DNA from: Pelodera strongyloides
Lineage: Eukaryota; Nematoda; Chromadorea; Rhabditida; Rhabditidae
Direction of reading: 5' to 3'
DNA: 64,000 nucleotides
Assembly (NCBI GenBank): GCA_036852015.1
Contig: JAANDG010000502.1
Span: 1-64,000 of the forward strand
The notes below the pieces were generated by a model. That model saw only the letters and a list, made by a program, of their open reading frames with translations, was not told where the DNA came from and made no database searches. The position numbers and the translations under genes are program-made. Position 1 is the first letter of the stretch. Each line of letters begins with the position of its first letter. This document shows positions 21,901-33,900 of the stretch, piece by piece.

Positions 21901-24900
21901 TTGGAGGTGGCTTCTCTGAAGGTGGTCCGTGCTGTTCTGCCTCTGAGATAGTTGGCCAGTGTTAGGGAAACGTTAGAAACGTATACTTATGCACGATAGG
22001 CTCTATTTACCTTTAGGGGTCCGAATGAGAAATACGGGTCCGAAAAAATATTAAGGGTCCGAAAAACTTTTAGGGGTCCGAATAAATATTAAGGGTCCGA
22101 AAAACTTTTAAGGGTCCGAAATACTTTTAGGGGTCCAAAAAACTTTTAAGGGTCCAAAATACTTTTAGGGGTCCGAAAATGCAAGAATTTGGAAAATTGT
22201 ATTTTCATCCCCTATTCGGCTCTTTTCATGTTTTTTCCGCGTTTTCATCGTTTTTTGGCATTTTGACGCCAAATCGGCAGAGTAAACTTCCTTTCCTCTT
22301 TTTTCCGAGACTCAGCTGTCCTGTTCTATTCTATACAGTAGCTTCCGTGTGGACATATAGTACGCAATGTGAGCTTGAAATAATATGAACAAGATCTTTT
22401 ATTAGTCCTTCAGTAACATTACACAGGGAACACAAGGCCAATTTCATACATCAAATGGTTAAAAATATTTTCTTTTCTATTGTATCTCCTAAACTACAAG
22501 ATACATATACTGATATATGTAACTTGGCAGGTGGTCAGCGGACGTTCCGTACAGGTGAGGGCTCTTCTTCCGCACGAGACTTATCCTTCTAATAAGCGTC
22601 CTGCTCTTTATTGTCGACGGTATGCGGAATGTAAAAGACACACAACGACACAACTAAGGAGGCAGTACTAACTAGAATACTCCCTGCAAATAGTTGTAAA
22701 AAAGAAAGATACAATTAGTAATAAACAAAGAAAAGACATGCCGCTAGCTAGACAAGCCCAATTTGTTCCTCTGCAAAAAAAAAGAAATAAACAAAAATCA
22801 CGTCCCAGCAAGTGTAAAATGCCAAAAAAAAAACGATGAAAACGCGGAAAAAACATGAAAGGAACCGAATAGGGGATGAAAATACAATTTTCCAAATTCT
22901 GCATTTTCGGACCCCTAAAAGTATTTTGGACCCTTAAAATTTTTTTGGACCCTTAATATTTTTTCGGAACCCTAAAAGTTTTTCGGACCCTTAGTATTTT
23001 TTCGGACCCTTATTTCTCATTCGGACCCCTAAAGGTAAATAGAGCCGCACGATATAGTAAGGCATTCTAAATAGGGTTATTAGCATAAGTATCATTGCTA
23101 TATATAGTCGCCGTTATGTATAGCTGACATGTTCAATCTACTTCTCGCTCTCCGTTGCCAGACTACGAATAAACACTTTGGCTACGTTTGGACTCGACAA
23201 CAAATTGGCGTTCAAGGATTCGAATTCGAAACGATTGGAGTTTCGAAACAACTGGAGGTTCGAAACAATTGGATTTTCGAAAAAATTGGATTTTCGAAAA
23301 TTGGATTTTCGAAACAATTGGATTTTCGAAATTGGCGATTCGAAAGTGACTGCGAGCTTGATAGTACAGTATTCTTACTGTCGAGACTCAAAGTAACACC
23401 AAACACAGAATCGGTATTACAGTATTCTTACTGCTGATTTGAGTACAGTATTCTTACTCTCTTGTGTGCGGTAACTTTTGATACCATTTCGATAGCCACT
23501 GCTCTGGTGTTCTTCAAATATGTCGTCGCCTGCTGAGACCAAGGAACGACCGAAGACGGAGCAGGTGCTCACGGACCTGTTGAAGGTTCAACAGGAGATG
23601 CTCTAGGAACTTATGACAAGAGTACATGCGCTGGAAGGATCAACAATCGCTCCGGATCATCGTCAGGACGCTGCTACGGTTGCCGCCGCGCTGGCCAGCC
23701 GTATAGTGGTTTTCGAATACGATGAGGAAGGAGGATGTACATTCGACAAGTGGATCACCCGCTTCGAAGACGTGGTGAAGATGGAAGGCAGCTCGCTTGG
23801 AGAGTCTGACCGGACCAGTCTGCTTGTTAGCAAACTCGACTCAAGGAGTTATGCTATGTACGTGGATCACATTCTACCAAAGAAGCCAGCTGAGTTGTCG
23901 TACCAGGATACCAAGACAGTACTGGGCGAATTATTTGGAGAAAATATGTCACTGTTCCGGAGACGATTCAACGCTTTTAGAGTGTTGAAGAATGAAATGG
24001 AGGATTTTCAAACGTACGCAGCTCGTGTGAATCAACTGTACGAGCGTGGTCGTGTCAAGGAGATGTTGGAGGACGATATGAAGTGTATGCTGTTCGTTGC
24101 CGGACTTCAGGAAAGCAAGTTCAAGGATTTGCGGAAGCGCTTATTCGCAAATTGGAAAGCGATAGTGGAACGAAATTGAAGAATCTCGTTACCGAGTGTG
24201 AACTATCGATGACGTTAGTCAAGGATGCTGAAGTGCAAGAACAGAAGAGTTTTATCGTCGCTCCTGTCCATCAGAAGAAATGGACTCCGAAGAGATTCAA
24301 TGCTAACCGTGGATTCGATAGCAAGAACCAAGGCTATGTCAAGGATGCTCCAAGGAAAGGAAATTGCCATGCTTGCGGAAAGCCTGGGCATTGGGCAAGC
24401 AGCTGTCCAAATTCGAGAAGGAACATAAAAGCTGTGGTGAAGTTGAATAGGATCGAAGGCCGGAAGAATGTCACGGTTACTATCCGGAACGTAGACATTG
24501 TCATGCAATTGGACACCGGCGCGGACGTATCAATCATCGACCGGAAGACGTGGAGGCGTTTGGGTTCGCCGTCAGTGGATAAATCGTCTGTCGAGTTACG
24601 TGCCGCCAATGGATCGCTCATCAATGTGGATGGAGTGTTCGATACCGATTTCAACGTGAAGGAATTCCGAGGGAAAGGATTGTGTTACGTTACGAAGAAT
24701 ATTCGTTTGCTAGGAATCGAGTGGATTGACCAAATACCGCCGTTTCAAAAAGCATTTGCTACTACGTGTTGTGCTGTGCAAGCTACTGGAAGGCTCGGAG
24801 AAGAGCTACAACTCAACCATCCAAATGTGTTCAAAGAAGAACTGGGACGTTGTACGATGATGACTGCGGACCTTGTGCTGAAGAAGGAAGCGACGCCGAT

Positions 24901-27900
24901 CTTCGTGCCGAAGAGAGGAGTGCCGTTTGCCGTAGAAGAGTGTACAAGGAGCTCGACAGACTCGTCAACATGGGAGTTCTAACACCAGTGAGTTACAGTA
25001 AGTGGGCTGCACCGATTGTGGTTGTTAAGAAGAAGACCGGAGCCGTGCGGATTTGTGCCGACTACAGTACCGGATCATTGGAATTGAATCGTCACCCACT
25101 GCCAACACCAGAAGAGATCTTCGCCAAACTCAATGGAGGAATCGTCTTCTCTCAGATTGATCTTCGTGATGCTTATCTCCAGATCGAGATGACTGAGTCG
25201 AGCAAGGAGCTGCTGACTGTTAACATAAAACGAGGATTGTTTCAATATAATCGACTACCCTTTGGTGTGAAGAGCGCACCTGCAATTTTCCAATCATTAA
25301 TGGACAACCTAATCGCAGGTTTGAACGGAGTTGCTGCCTACCTGGATGACATCGTCGTATGTGGCCAAACCGAGGAGGAGCATGACAAAAACGTCCGTAC
25401 ACAGTACACTCTTTGAGCGAATCGACAAATATGGGATTCGTGTGAGACTGGAGAAGTGCTCATTTGGCAAAGATGTGATTAAGTTCTTAGGATTTTTGGT
25501 GGATCGTCATGGCCGACGTCCTGATCCGGAAAGAACGACTGCGATCGAGGATGCCCGCTCCGAAGACCATCCAAGAAGTTGAAGCCTTTCTTGGGATGGT
25601 TTCGTTCTACTCGTCTTTCGTACCAAAGATGAGGTCCATGCGTGCACCCTTGGACTCATTAAAGAAGAAGGACACTACGTTCGTTTGGACTGAAGAGTGT
25701 GATGTTGCGTTCAATAAGCTGAAGCAGACGATCAACTCAAGACTTCTACTCTGTCACTACAACCCGAAGTTGCCAATCATCGTCGCCGCCGACGCGAGCG
25801 AGAGAGGGATTGGAGCTGTGATAACCCACAAGTTCCCGGATGGCTCGGAAAAGGCAATTTGTCACGCTGCCCGTGCATTAACAAGTGCAGAGAGGACGAG
25901 GAGGATGAGAGGATGAGGACGGTGCGACTGGCTGGTTTCTTTTGGTTGAAACCTTCTACGATGTCCTCGGAAAGAGTGTGAAGCGCAGTCGTGGTTGATC
26001 TACCGTAGGTGAAACCGTGTTGGTGAGCCGCAGGTTGCATGTGTGGTCTTATGACTTCCAGGAGGAGACGTTCCATTATTTTGGCAATGGGTGAGAGCAG
26101 AGAGATTGGACGATATCCCGAGCCGTTCGTTGCTTCTTTGCCTGGCTTCAGAAGGGGGAGTATGATGGATGATTTCCATATCATCGGTATCCTGCAGCTT
26201 CTGAGGGAGTCGTTGATAATGTGGGTGACTGCTGCTATGCCTCGTTTGCCCAGATGATGGAGCATGACGGGTGCGAGTCCGTCAGGGCCGATGGCACGCG
26301 ATTTCTTGGATCTCCTGATGGCCGTTCCGACTTCTGTTGTTGTGAAGGCTTCGAAGTCTTGAGTGGACAGTTCTTGAGTGTGTCCGCGTATTTTCATGTT
26401 ACCCTTGTCCGAGTATTCAACGGGTCGCGTGAAACCTTTGTTGAAGCAGTTGGCGATGTTGTTGGACTCGGTGACCATATTGTTGCCAAATTCGACCACG
26501 CAGTTTGGTGGAGGTCTGCCCTTGTCGTTGAGCATTTTGATGGTCTTCCAAAGCTTGTTGGCGTCCCGTTTTGGGTCAAACTCCTCCATGAACTGTCTCC
26601 ATGTGTCACGTTTGTTTTTGTCGGTTGCCCTTCGGATCTTGATGTTGAGCGAGGCGATGTCTGGAGAGGATGGGTCGTCTTCTCTGAGAGCGTCGCGTTG
26701 GGCCATCCAGTCGAGAATCCGGTGAGAGCGCCGATACCCTTTTGTGTACTCGACCGCGAGGTATAGAGCTGGCGGCTGCAGATTGCAGGATCTTCCGTAG
26801 GAAGGGCTCAGCTTGTGGGGCGGGTAAGCTAGGGATAGGGTAGGCCTCGAGTTTTTCTTCCACCAGTCTCTTGAAGCGTATCCAGTCAGCCTTGCCAAAG
26901 TTAGCGAAAGTCTGGTTGCGGTGTGTTCGGATGTACTTGGTACCGACGAGCTCGGTGATGATGGGGAGGTGGTCGGAGCTGCCCGAGATGATGGTCTTCC
27001 AGTTGACTTGAGGGAGGAGTTCAAGAGCGCAGATGGTGATGTGCGGAGATGTTGGGCGACCGCTGGAGGGAATGCGTGTTGGACAGTCTCGATTCACAGC
27101 TGCGAAGTCGTGTGCATCGATGGCGTCTGCAATGACGGTGCCACGGGTGTCTGAGTTGCTGGAGTACCAGGAAGCGTCGTGGGCATTGAAATCTCCCAGC
27201 ACTATTGAGTTATCGCTGTTGCGGAGGAAGTGAGAGATGTCAGCCTCGTATCCCGGGGCGTATGAGCTTGCGGGTGGGATGTAGATGTTTGAGATGGTAA
27301 GAGGTTGTCCTTTAGCATCCGTAACGCGAATAGTGAGAGACTCCAGATGCGCGTCAGCAGGTGAGGGGATGACGGAGTAGTTCAACGCATGGCTGATTCC
27401 TGTTAGAAGGCCTCCACCAGGGTTGGGTCCGTTGCGGTCCTTGCGTATCAGAGCGTAACCTGGTAAGACCGGCGACTTCGATCTTGCAGATAGTTTGGTT
27501 TCCTGTGTAGAACGACGATGTCGATTTTCCTTCGAGTGAGGATGTCGAGGATCTCCGTCGTTTTGCCGGCGATACCGTTGCAGCTGTATTGCAGGATTCT
27601 GACGTCCGAAGGGCCGATGTTGGAGGAGTTGCAAGAGACGTTTGCTCCCTTTGACCGCGAGGTCTTAGGGGCTGTGACAGGTGTCGGCAGAGCGGGTGTG
27701 ATGCCTGATATAGTTGGGGCCGGCGGTGTGCGAGTGGGGTGAGCGCAGGATGGACAGGCGAAGGTTGCCTGGGTGTATTGTGACACTGACTGCAACCCGC
27801 TGCAGATGCTTTTGGTGTGAACCCAGTTTCGACATGTAGAGCATTGCACGCAGTTGGTGTTAGCTTTGCGTTTGCATGTGGTGCATAGCCATGTTGTTGT

Positions 27901-30900
27901 GGTTGGGCCTGGGTTTTCTTCGACGTCTCCGGCTTGAAGAAGTAGTAATCGGGACAGACCAGCCGAATCGGGCTGTCCCTTAGTAGAAAAAAGTGATGGT
28001 GAGGATAGGTGAGGGAAGGTGAGGGTGAGAGTGATCTCGCAAGTGATCTTCCGAACTGGTGTCCGGAGAAGGTGGGTAGATGTCCTTTGCAGTCCTTGGA
28101 CTGTCGTGCTGCACCGCGTGAAGGCGGACATCGTCGTAGCACTGCGGCGCGCAACTCTTGAGTTTCGTTGCTATTTCTTTTATCGAAGGTTGATGGTTCG
28201 ACCTTCCAAAAAACAAACGCTATACGGTTCAACCATTTAGTTTGAAGGAACTAATTCATCAAACGAACATGAAGTCAAATAAAATAAACTAACGTAGGCT
28301 CTGTGGATTTCGATTATTTCGAAGCTAGGCTAGCTGCAAATTTGAAAAACTCGTTTTCGAATCGAATACAAATTTACATGCCCACCACTGAAATCAGCGA
28401 TTTTGACAGAATTCAAGCTTTATATTGATTAATTCCTCCCAAATAAAACAGTGAGCTTTATAAAACATGTTTATAGGAAGCTAACACCATCATATTTGGA
28501 TTAAAGGATAGTAATTGAACACCTAATTCTCGTGAGCGTCCTCCTTTAAAGCGAATGTCAAGCCGGTTTTGCATGTTGGGCTCAAAAAAAGCGTGCGTTT
28601 TGAAGGTAAGGAAAGTGAAAATAAATAAAAACTTTCATGTAAGAAGAAAAACAATTTCAAACCCCTCCAAAAAACTCCTTCAGTATGGGATTCGAGTCGT
28701 GTGGACAGAGCTAGGCCAAATCGCTGTCCACGGGACGGTTTGAACTACCGTCCCGTGGACAGCGAACCCGTTTGCGTGCGTTGCGGCGGGTTTTGTTCAC
28801 TTTATGACAAAATTTCAAATACTTTATTCTGGCGCCATTTTTATGGGTTTACTGTATTGGGCGCCTTTCGAGATTTACTTAGTTTGCGCCAGGAGATGAA
28901 TTACTGCGCAGAATCCCCCTTGACATGCCCTTTAAAGCGAAATGCTAGCCCCTTTGGAAAATTTGCATATGATAAGCAAATCCTATGTATCCTATGCTAA
29001 TTTTGTACGATCGTAAACGGCGAGATAAACTATATTTTATAGTTTAATATGATATTCCTATTCTCCATACGAGCTTACACATGGGAACGCCATTTTGTAG
29101 ATAAAGCTATTAGACACGGCAATCATAATGTCCGGACACTCTGTATTATCGTACATTTGCGTTTAAATAGACGAGTTAATCAGAATGCATGCAAATTTAA
29201 AATCGTCGATTGTAATACTAGCAAAATGCTTTGATTTGCACATAACTTAATGCACACATACAGCTTCCGCATTAATATGCAAAAATACGATAATATGGAG
29301 TGTCCGGAAATTATAAGCGCCGTTTCTAATTGCTGTACCTAAACACTGACATTCCCATTTGTAAACTCGTATGGAGAATAGGAATATTCTATTAAAGTAG
29401 ACAACTATTGTTTATCTCGTGAGCCTGACCCTTTAAGTTCGTCGTTGGTTAGCTAATTAGCTGAAACGTCGTTGGTTAGCTAAAACGTCGTTGGTTAGCT
29501 AAAACGGTTTCAAAATGTGGCCCGTTTACGGCCCTTCTTATGCCCTATAAAACTCAAAAAGCCTTACGGCGTACCCCGGGCACCCTCCAAGGCCGGTAAC
29601 AGGCCAGCCCTGTTCCACTGAAGAGGGCATGCCCTCGGGCCTCGAGTCACCTGAGGAGGGAATTGAACTGGAATTTGAAGGGAACCCAAAAAAATAGTCG
29701 GTAGAAAACAGCTTCCGGGGTAATAACGGTAATAACAAGTTTAACCCACCCATTTTCGTGATAAGAGAAATTGCGGCCTTCAAGTCAAAACTGGCATAAA
29801 TAGTACCCAGGTCGGACACAATTGGAAGACACATTGTGTGGACACGAATGCGGCGCTCTCCTGAAGGAAGTTAATGAAATATTATCGCGGAGAAGCACTC
29901 GTGAGGATAAAAAAAACCATATCATACATAAAACACAGGGTCAACATAGGTGGCATAAACTATAAACTCGGTTGGAGCTAAAAATACATCGGTTCGAGAC
30001 TCTGGGAGTGGAGAGTTCTACGTGTTGGAGAGTTCTACGTACGTGTGACCACGATCAAACAATGAAACAGCCTGACAAAGTGGAGTTATTCTCAACCTAC
30101 CACTACCACCATTCTGTGGAGTTACCGCATTGGAATATCCCAAAGCATAGAAAACAGAATCCAAAAGGATGTGAGTAGCAAGTAGCAACCAAACAAACCT
30201 TTGCTAGATGTATACAGCAAAGCAGCTTGGAAGCACGCGACACTTGTATTCAACTTTTCCTCGTAGTTGACCTAAATAGATTCGAATGTAAAACATAAAA
30301 TACCGCAAAAGGAAATGGATTTCGTCGGTGACACGATGAGTCGGTGAAATCTGTACCTGAACAGCAATCGCTGAGTCGGGATTCACGTTCGCTAACGAGA
30401 GAAGGTCCGTAGATCGCATGAAGAAATTTCCATAGAAATTGGAAACACCCAGGCCTACAATAAAATTGTGGTGTGCACAACATTGGCCACATGTCCAAAT
30501 ATGTAGTTCCGTCCATTACTAGTGCGTTTCAGCGTTTCGAGATCTGTTTATCAAACGTTTGTAGTCCATGGCATACAGAACGTGATCTACAAAATTGGAA
30601 ATCAACGAGCCCCGAAACAAAAACAAACGAGTGTTTCATAATTTCATAATACCTTTTGAGCATCGTATCCGAAGCACTGCTTCAAATCCAATCTTTCGCG
30701 TCAAATACCGTGCAAGTATCTTCTCGAAACGTTTTACCTGAATAAGAATTTACAAACATATCAGGTACTATTACTTGGGAAGAAAGGTTTGCGTTGTTGC
30801 ATTGATAGGTACTCATCAAGTGCGCTGATTCCGAAAAGGATGATTCGTATGTTTATTGGCTCATATACGTGGCCACTGACATTTCGTGCGTTTATTGGCT

Positions 30901-33900
30901 CATATACGTAGCCACTGACATTTCGTGCGTTTATTGGCTCATATACGTGGCCACTGACATCTATATGAGCGAGCCAACACGAACTTTAAAGGGAATGTCA
31001 AGCCGGTTTTTCATGTTGGGCTAAAAAAAGCTTATGTTTTGAATGTAAGGAAAGTGAAAATAAAAATAAACAAAAACTTTCATATAAGAAGAAAAACTTA
31101 TTTCACACCCCTCCAAAAAACTCCTTCAATATGGGATTCTGGTCATTTGGACAAAATCAGAACTATTCTCTGTCCGCAGGACCGTTTGCTGTTAGACAGC
31201 AAAGAAAAAAAGGAGGGCGCGAGAGAAATTTTTTTAAGTCAGCAAAGAAAAAGAGGAGAGCGCGAGAGAAATTTTGTAAACTACGGTATTTGTGACAGCG
31301 TGTTATAGAATATCTGTGAATCAGGCTTGACATTCGCTTTAAAAAAAAGTTACAAAAGGACGATTGCCAGCTACTCTCAGGAAGCGATGAAGCACTTCAC
31401 AATGACATTAACGGTGCACTACTATCATGTAGCATGTTCTAATATTAGAGGGCTTATACCCATATTGTCACACTTCCGCAGGATTGCACCCACTTAACAA
31501 CAGTCAATCAATCACGAGCACAAATTGGTCAAATATGCGGCATTGCGACAAACACTACCAACTATTCGGTGACACCAACGTGGTCCCACATAATCTATTA
31601 TTACCTCAGAAAAATTACCTGGGTCATTTCATTCAGCAGGTGATAGTTAGGAAAATGGTACACACATCCACTGCTGAACTTGGCCATTTCCGCTAAAACA
31701 GGGCAAGGGAAAAAAGTGGTGAAAAAGAAACATAACACTTTTAGTTTAGATAGAAAAAAACTTCGAAATACTTTTAGAAACATAATATGGTCTCTTGTTC
31801 TGTATTAATCTCTTTCAGATAGTTAGAAAGAACATGGAAAACGCAAATAAATAAATAAAATCAAACGTTATTAAACTCACAAAGTGTGGCCAGGTCTACG
31901 TATTGGGAGTTTAGCGTAAACAGATCAATGCCAACTTGGTGCCCTGTACACTCAAGCGCCAGGCGTTTATAGAAATCCGTTGCAGGGCCGAGATGAGTGG
32001 GGTCCTGGTTAATAACAATAATAACAAATAATAATAACAAAAATACTACTTATGGGTTATAGATATACCCGGAAGGGGTACCCTCACCTCTCAACAAAGA
32101 GGGACCTCGATAGTAAATAAAGTATACATACACATATCGAGACTTTTTGTATGGGCAAGTCATTCGATGTAACAACACAAATGTTCGTCATATTTGGATT
32201 AATATTCGTCATATTTGGGAAAAAAAAACTACTAAACGGCTAAACGCGATCATACCGGTGCTCCTCCTCTGCCATTTGGATCTTCTCGGCTCTCCAGCTT
32301 TCCGGGTCCCATATTCGGTAAGGAGCATTGGAAAACAGTGATTCGACCACCGACATCAGCCTACAAATGAGTAAAGTTAAACCAAATAAATATATCTTCA
32401 TAGATTGCCTGCATGCTTAGCTGCCGATCATTGAGCATTCCCCTAGTTGAACACAACGAATATCCAGGTCGAAGTCCCATATAATCTAAGTAAATAAGTG
32501 CTCAGTGCGGGAAAATGACAGGATAAGATAAAATACTCACAATCATTTCGTGGACAACATTGAGTGCGGCGCCAACAGCATTACCAGAAGAGGTTGGCTT
32601 GTCAAATATTTCCGGGAGCCGTTGCACAAAGGATCGAATAGCCTTAAATTTGATAACACGGAAATTAAGGTGGAAGTCCCAATAAACCCATTCACTTCTA
32701 CTACGATCAGAAACGTTTCAGTGTTTTCGTGAGAGTACGTAAGTGAATCGTAAAATAACTACTACCATTAAGATTAACCCAACCAATTGTTTTTATATAA
32801 CCCGAAAACAATTTGAGGTCTTTAAAAGTGATTTAATGATGGTGTGAACTTCGAAATGTTTTTTTAGAAATGTCCATCGATTTTTCACAGAAATTGAGGC
32901 ACAGCCAGCTCCGCACACAGCGGTATCAAAGATTTTTTTTAATAATTCATAATTTTCGACGCACCACGCACCTCTTTATTTTTGAGCAAATTGACTAGAA
33001 TTCCACTGTTCGTTGGCAGAAAAGGCTCTGAAACGGATCGTGGCATAGTACATTGTAAGTAATTGTGTACAACAAAGTAAGGCACCTGTCGAAATAAGAA
33101 AATCAGCAGAAAAGAGATTCCTACCGTCGACATCATCAATCACCAGTTCAGTAGGTAGACGAGCACCCGAATGGAATTGGAAGAAATGAAGCGAAGAGTC
33201 CACGGCGATGAAGCAAACCTATTGAAGTAGTCGGATTCACAATTCAATCAGTGAATTGAGCTACTCCCGAAGAAAATTAAATTGTAAATGTAACTAGTAA
33301 ATGACGTTAAGAAACCAATATTAAAAATCATTAATCTGCAGGCATAAATTCTAACTTGGTTGGATCCAATAATATTTTAAATCACTAAAAACTGCACAAA
33401 TTCTTACTTGGGTCCTATCTTCACCCGGTAAACGGTCCAGGTTAATCAGAAGCTGCTCCGAAAACGCATACAGGTAGCCTTAAAAAGACAAAAAAGATAG
33501 ACGAACGTGGGTATTGCACTGTTCCAAATGAACAGACATACCACATACGAGGAACAGCAATTCTTGTAGAATAGACGCTAAAGACTGTGAAAACGAAAAG
33601 AAGGGCTACATTCACCTTTTATTTATTATACAAATAGCTTCTTATGGCGGAGCAACGACTGAAACGTGCAGAGAACATGAAAAGGTTCTTACCACTTTCA
33701 ATTGCTGGAGCACTCACGTCCATGATAAAGGCATATAGAGCAGGCTGCGGAGGCCGGAGCTACAATAAAATACTGAATCCAGCACAATTAGCATTTAGCA
33801 AAAAAAAGACACTTACACTTACACTGGTGATGCAACAAAAGGAACACACAACGGTTGAAGATACAAGAGAGAGGGGAATATTCCCTTGGTAAACACAAGC

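Larger units (their letters stand above)
21960..25916 (+). mobile_element. Decayed, 3'-truncated Ty3/Gypsy LTR retrotransposon
   Basis: A single 5' LTR starts TGTTAGGG at 21960 and ends near 23202. Without its inner insertion it is about 187 bp, and it carries TATATATAG and AATAAA. A TGG at 23206 suits a primer-binding site. The gag-like ORF starts at 23520 with an in-frame stop at 23604-23606. A zinc knuckle follows (CHACGKPGHWASSCP, near 24365-24410), then an aspartic protease (QLDTGADVSI), an RT with LPFGVKSAPAIFQ and YLDDIVV (about 24950-25400), and the start of RNase H (AADASERGIGAVI). At least four frameshifts interrupt it. RNase H end, integrase and 3' LTR are absent; the element stops abruptly at the LINE junction. 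Confidence 0.88.
19628..29749 (-). other. 10.1 kb SEC24 intron carrying a nested transposon stack
   Basis: The exon before it ends in phase 1 (codon G split) and the exon after begins GT GTT GAT CGT, restoring the frame as GVDRCMLGSTP. The intron is therefore real despite its size. It contains, from low to high coordinate, tRNA-like repeats, a 23-bp minisatellite, the LINE 3' part, a Gypsy element with an inner DNA element, the LINE 5' part, and a chain of MITEs. Other SEC24 introns in this gene are mostly below 1.6 kb. Confidence 0.85.

Noticed and set aside
22668..22904. Small hydrophobic ORF inside the TIR element
   Set aside because: The mirrored arm gives a matching ORF at 22179-22388. 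It is a product of the inverted repeat in AT-rich DNA, not a transposase.
25777..27024. 415-codon ORF as a cellular gene
   Set aside because: It is the reverse transcriptase part of the LINE, and its last codons are read through Gypsy sequence.
33541..33590. Possible SEC24 exon coding SLASILQELLFLV on the - strand
   Set aside because: Exon 33693-33759 joins 33408-33478 directly in phase, giving ESGYLYAFSEQLL as expected for SEC24. Including this stretch breaks the frame.
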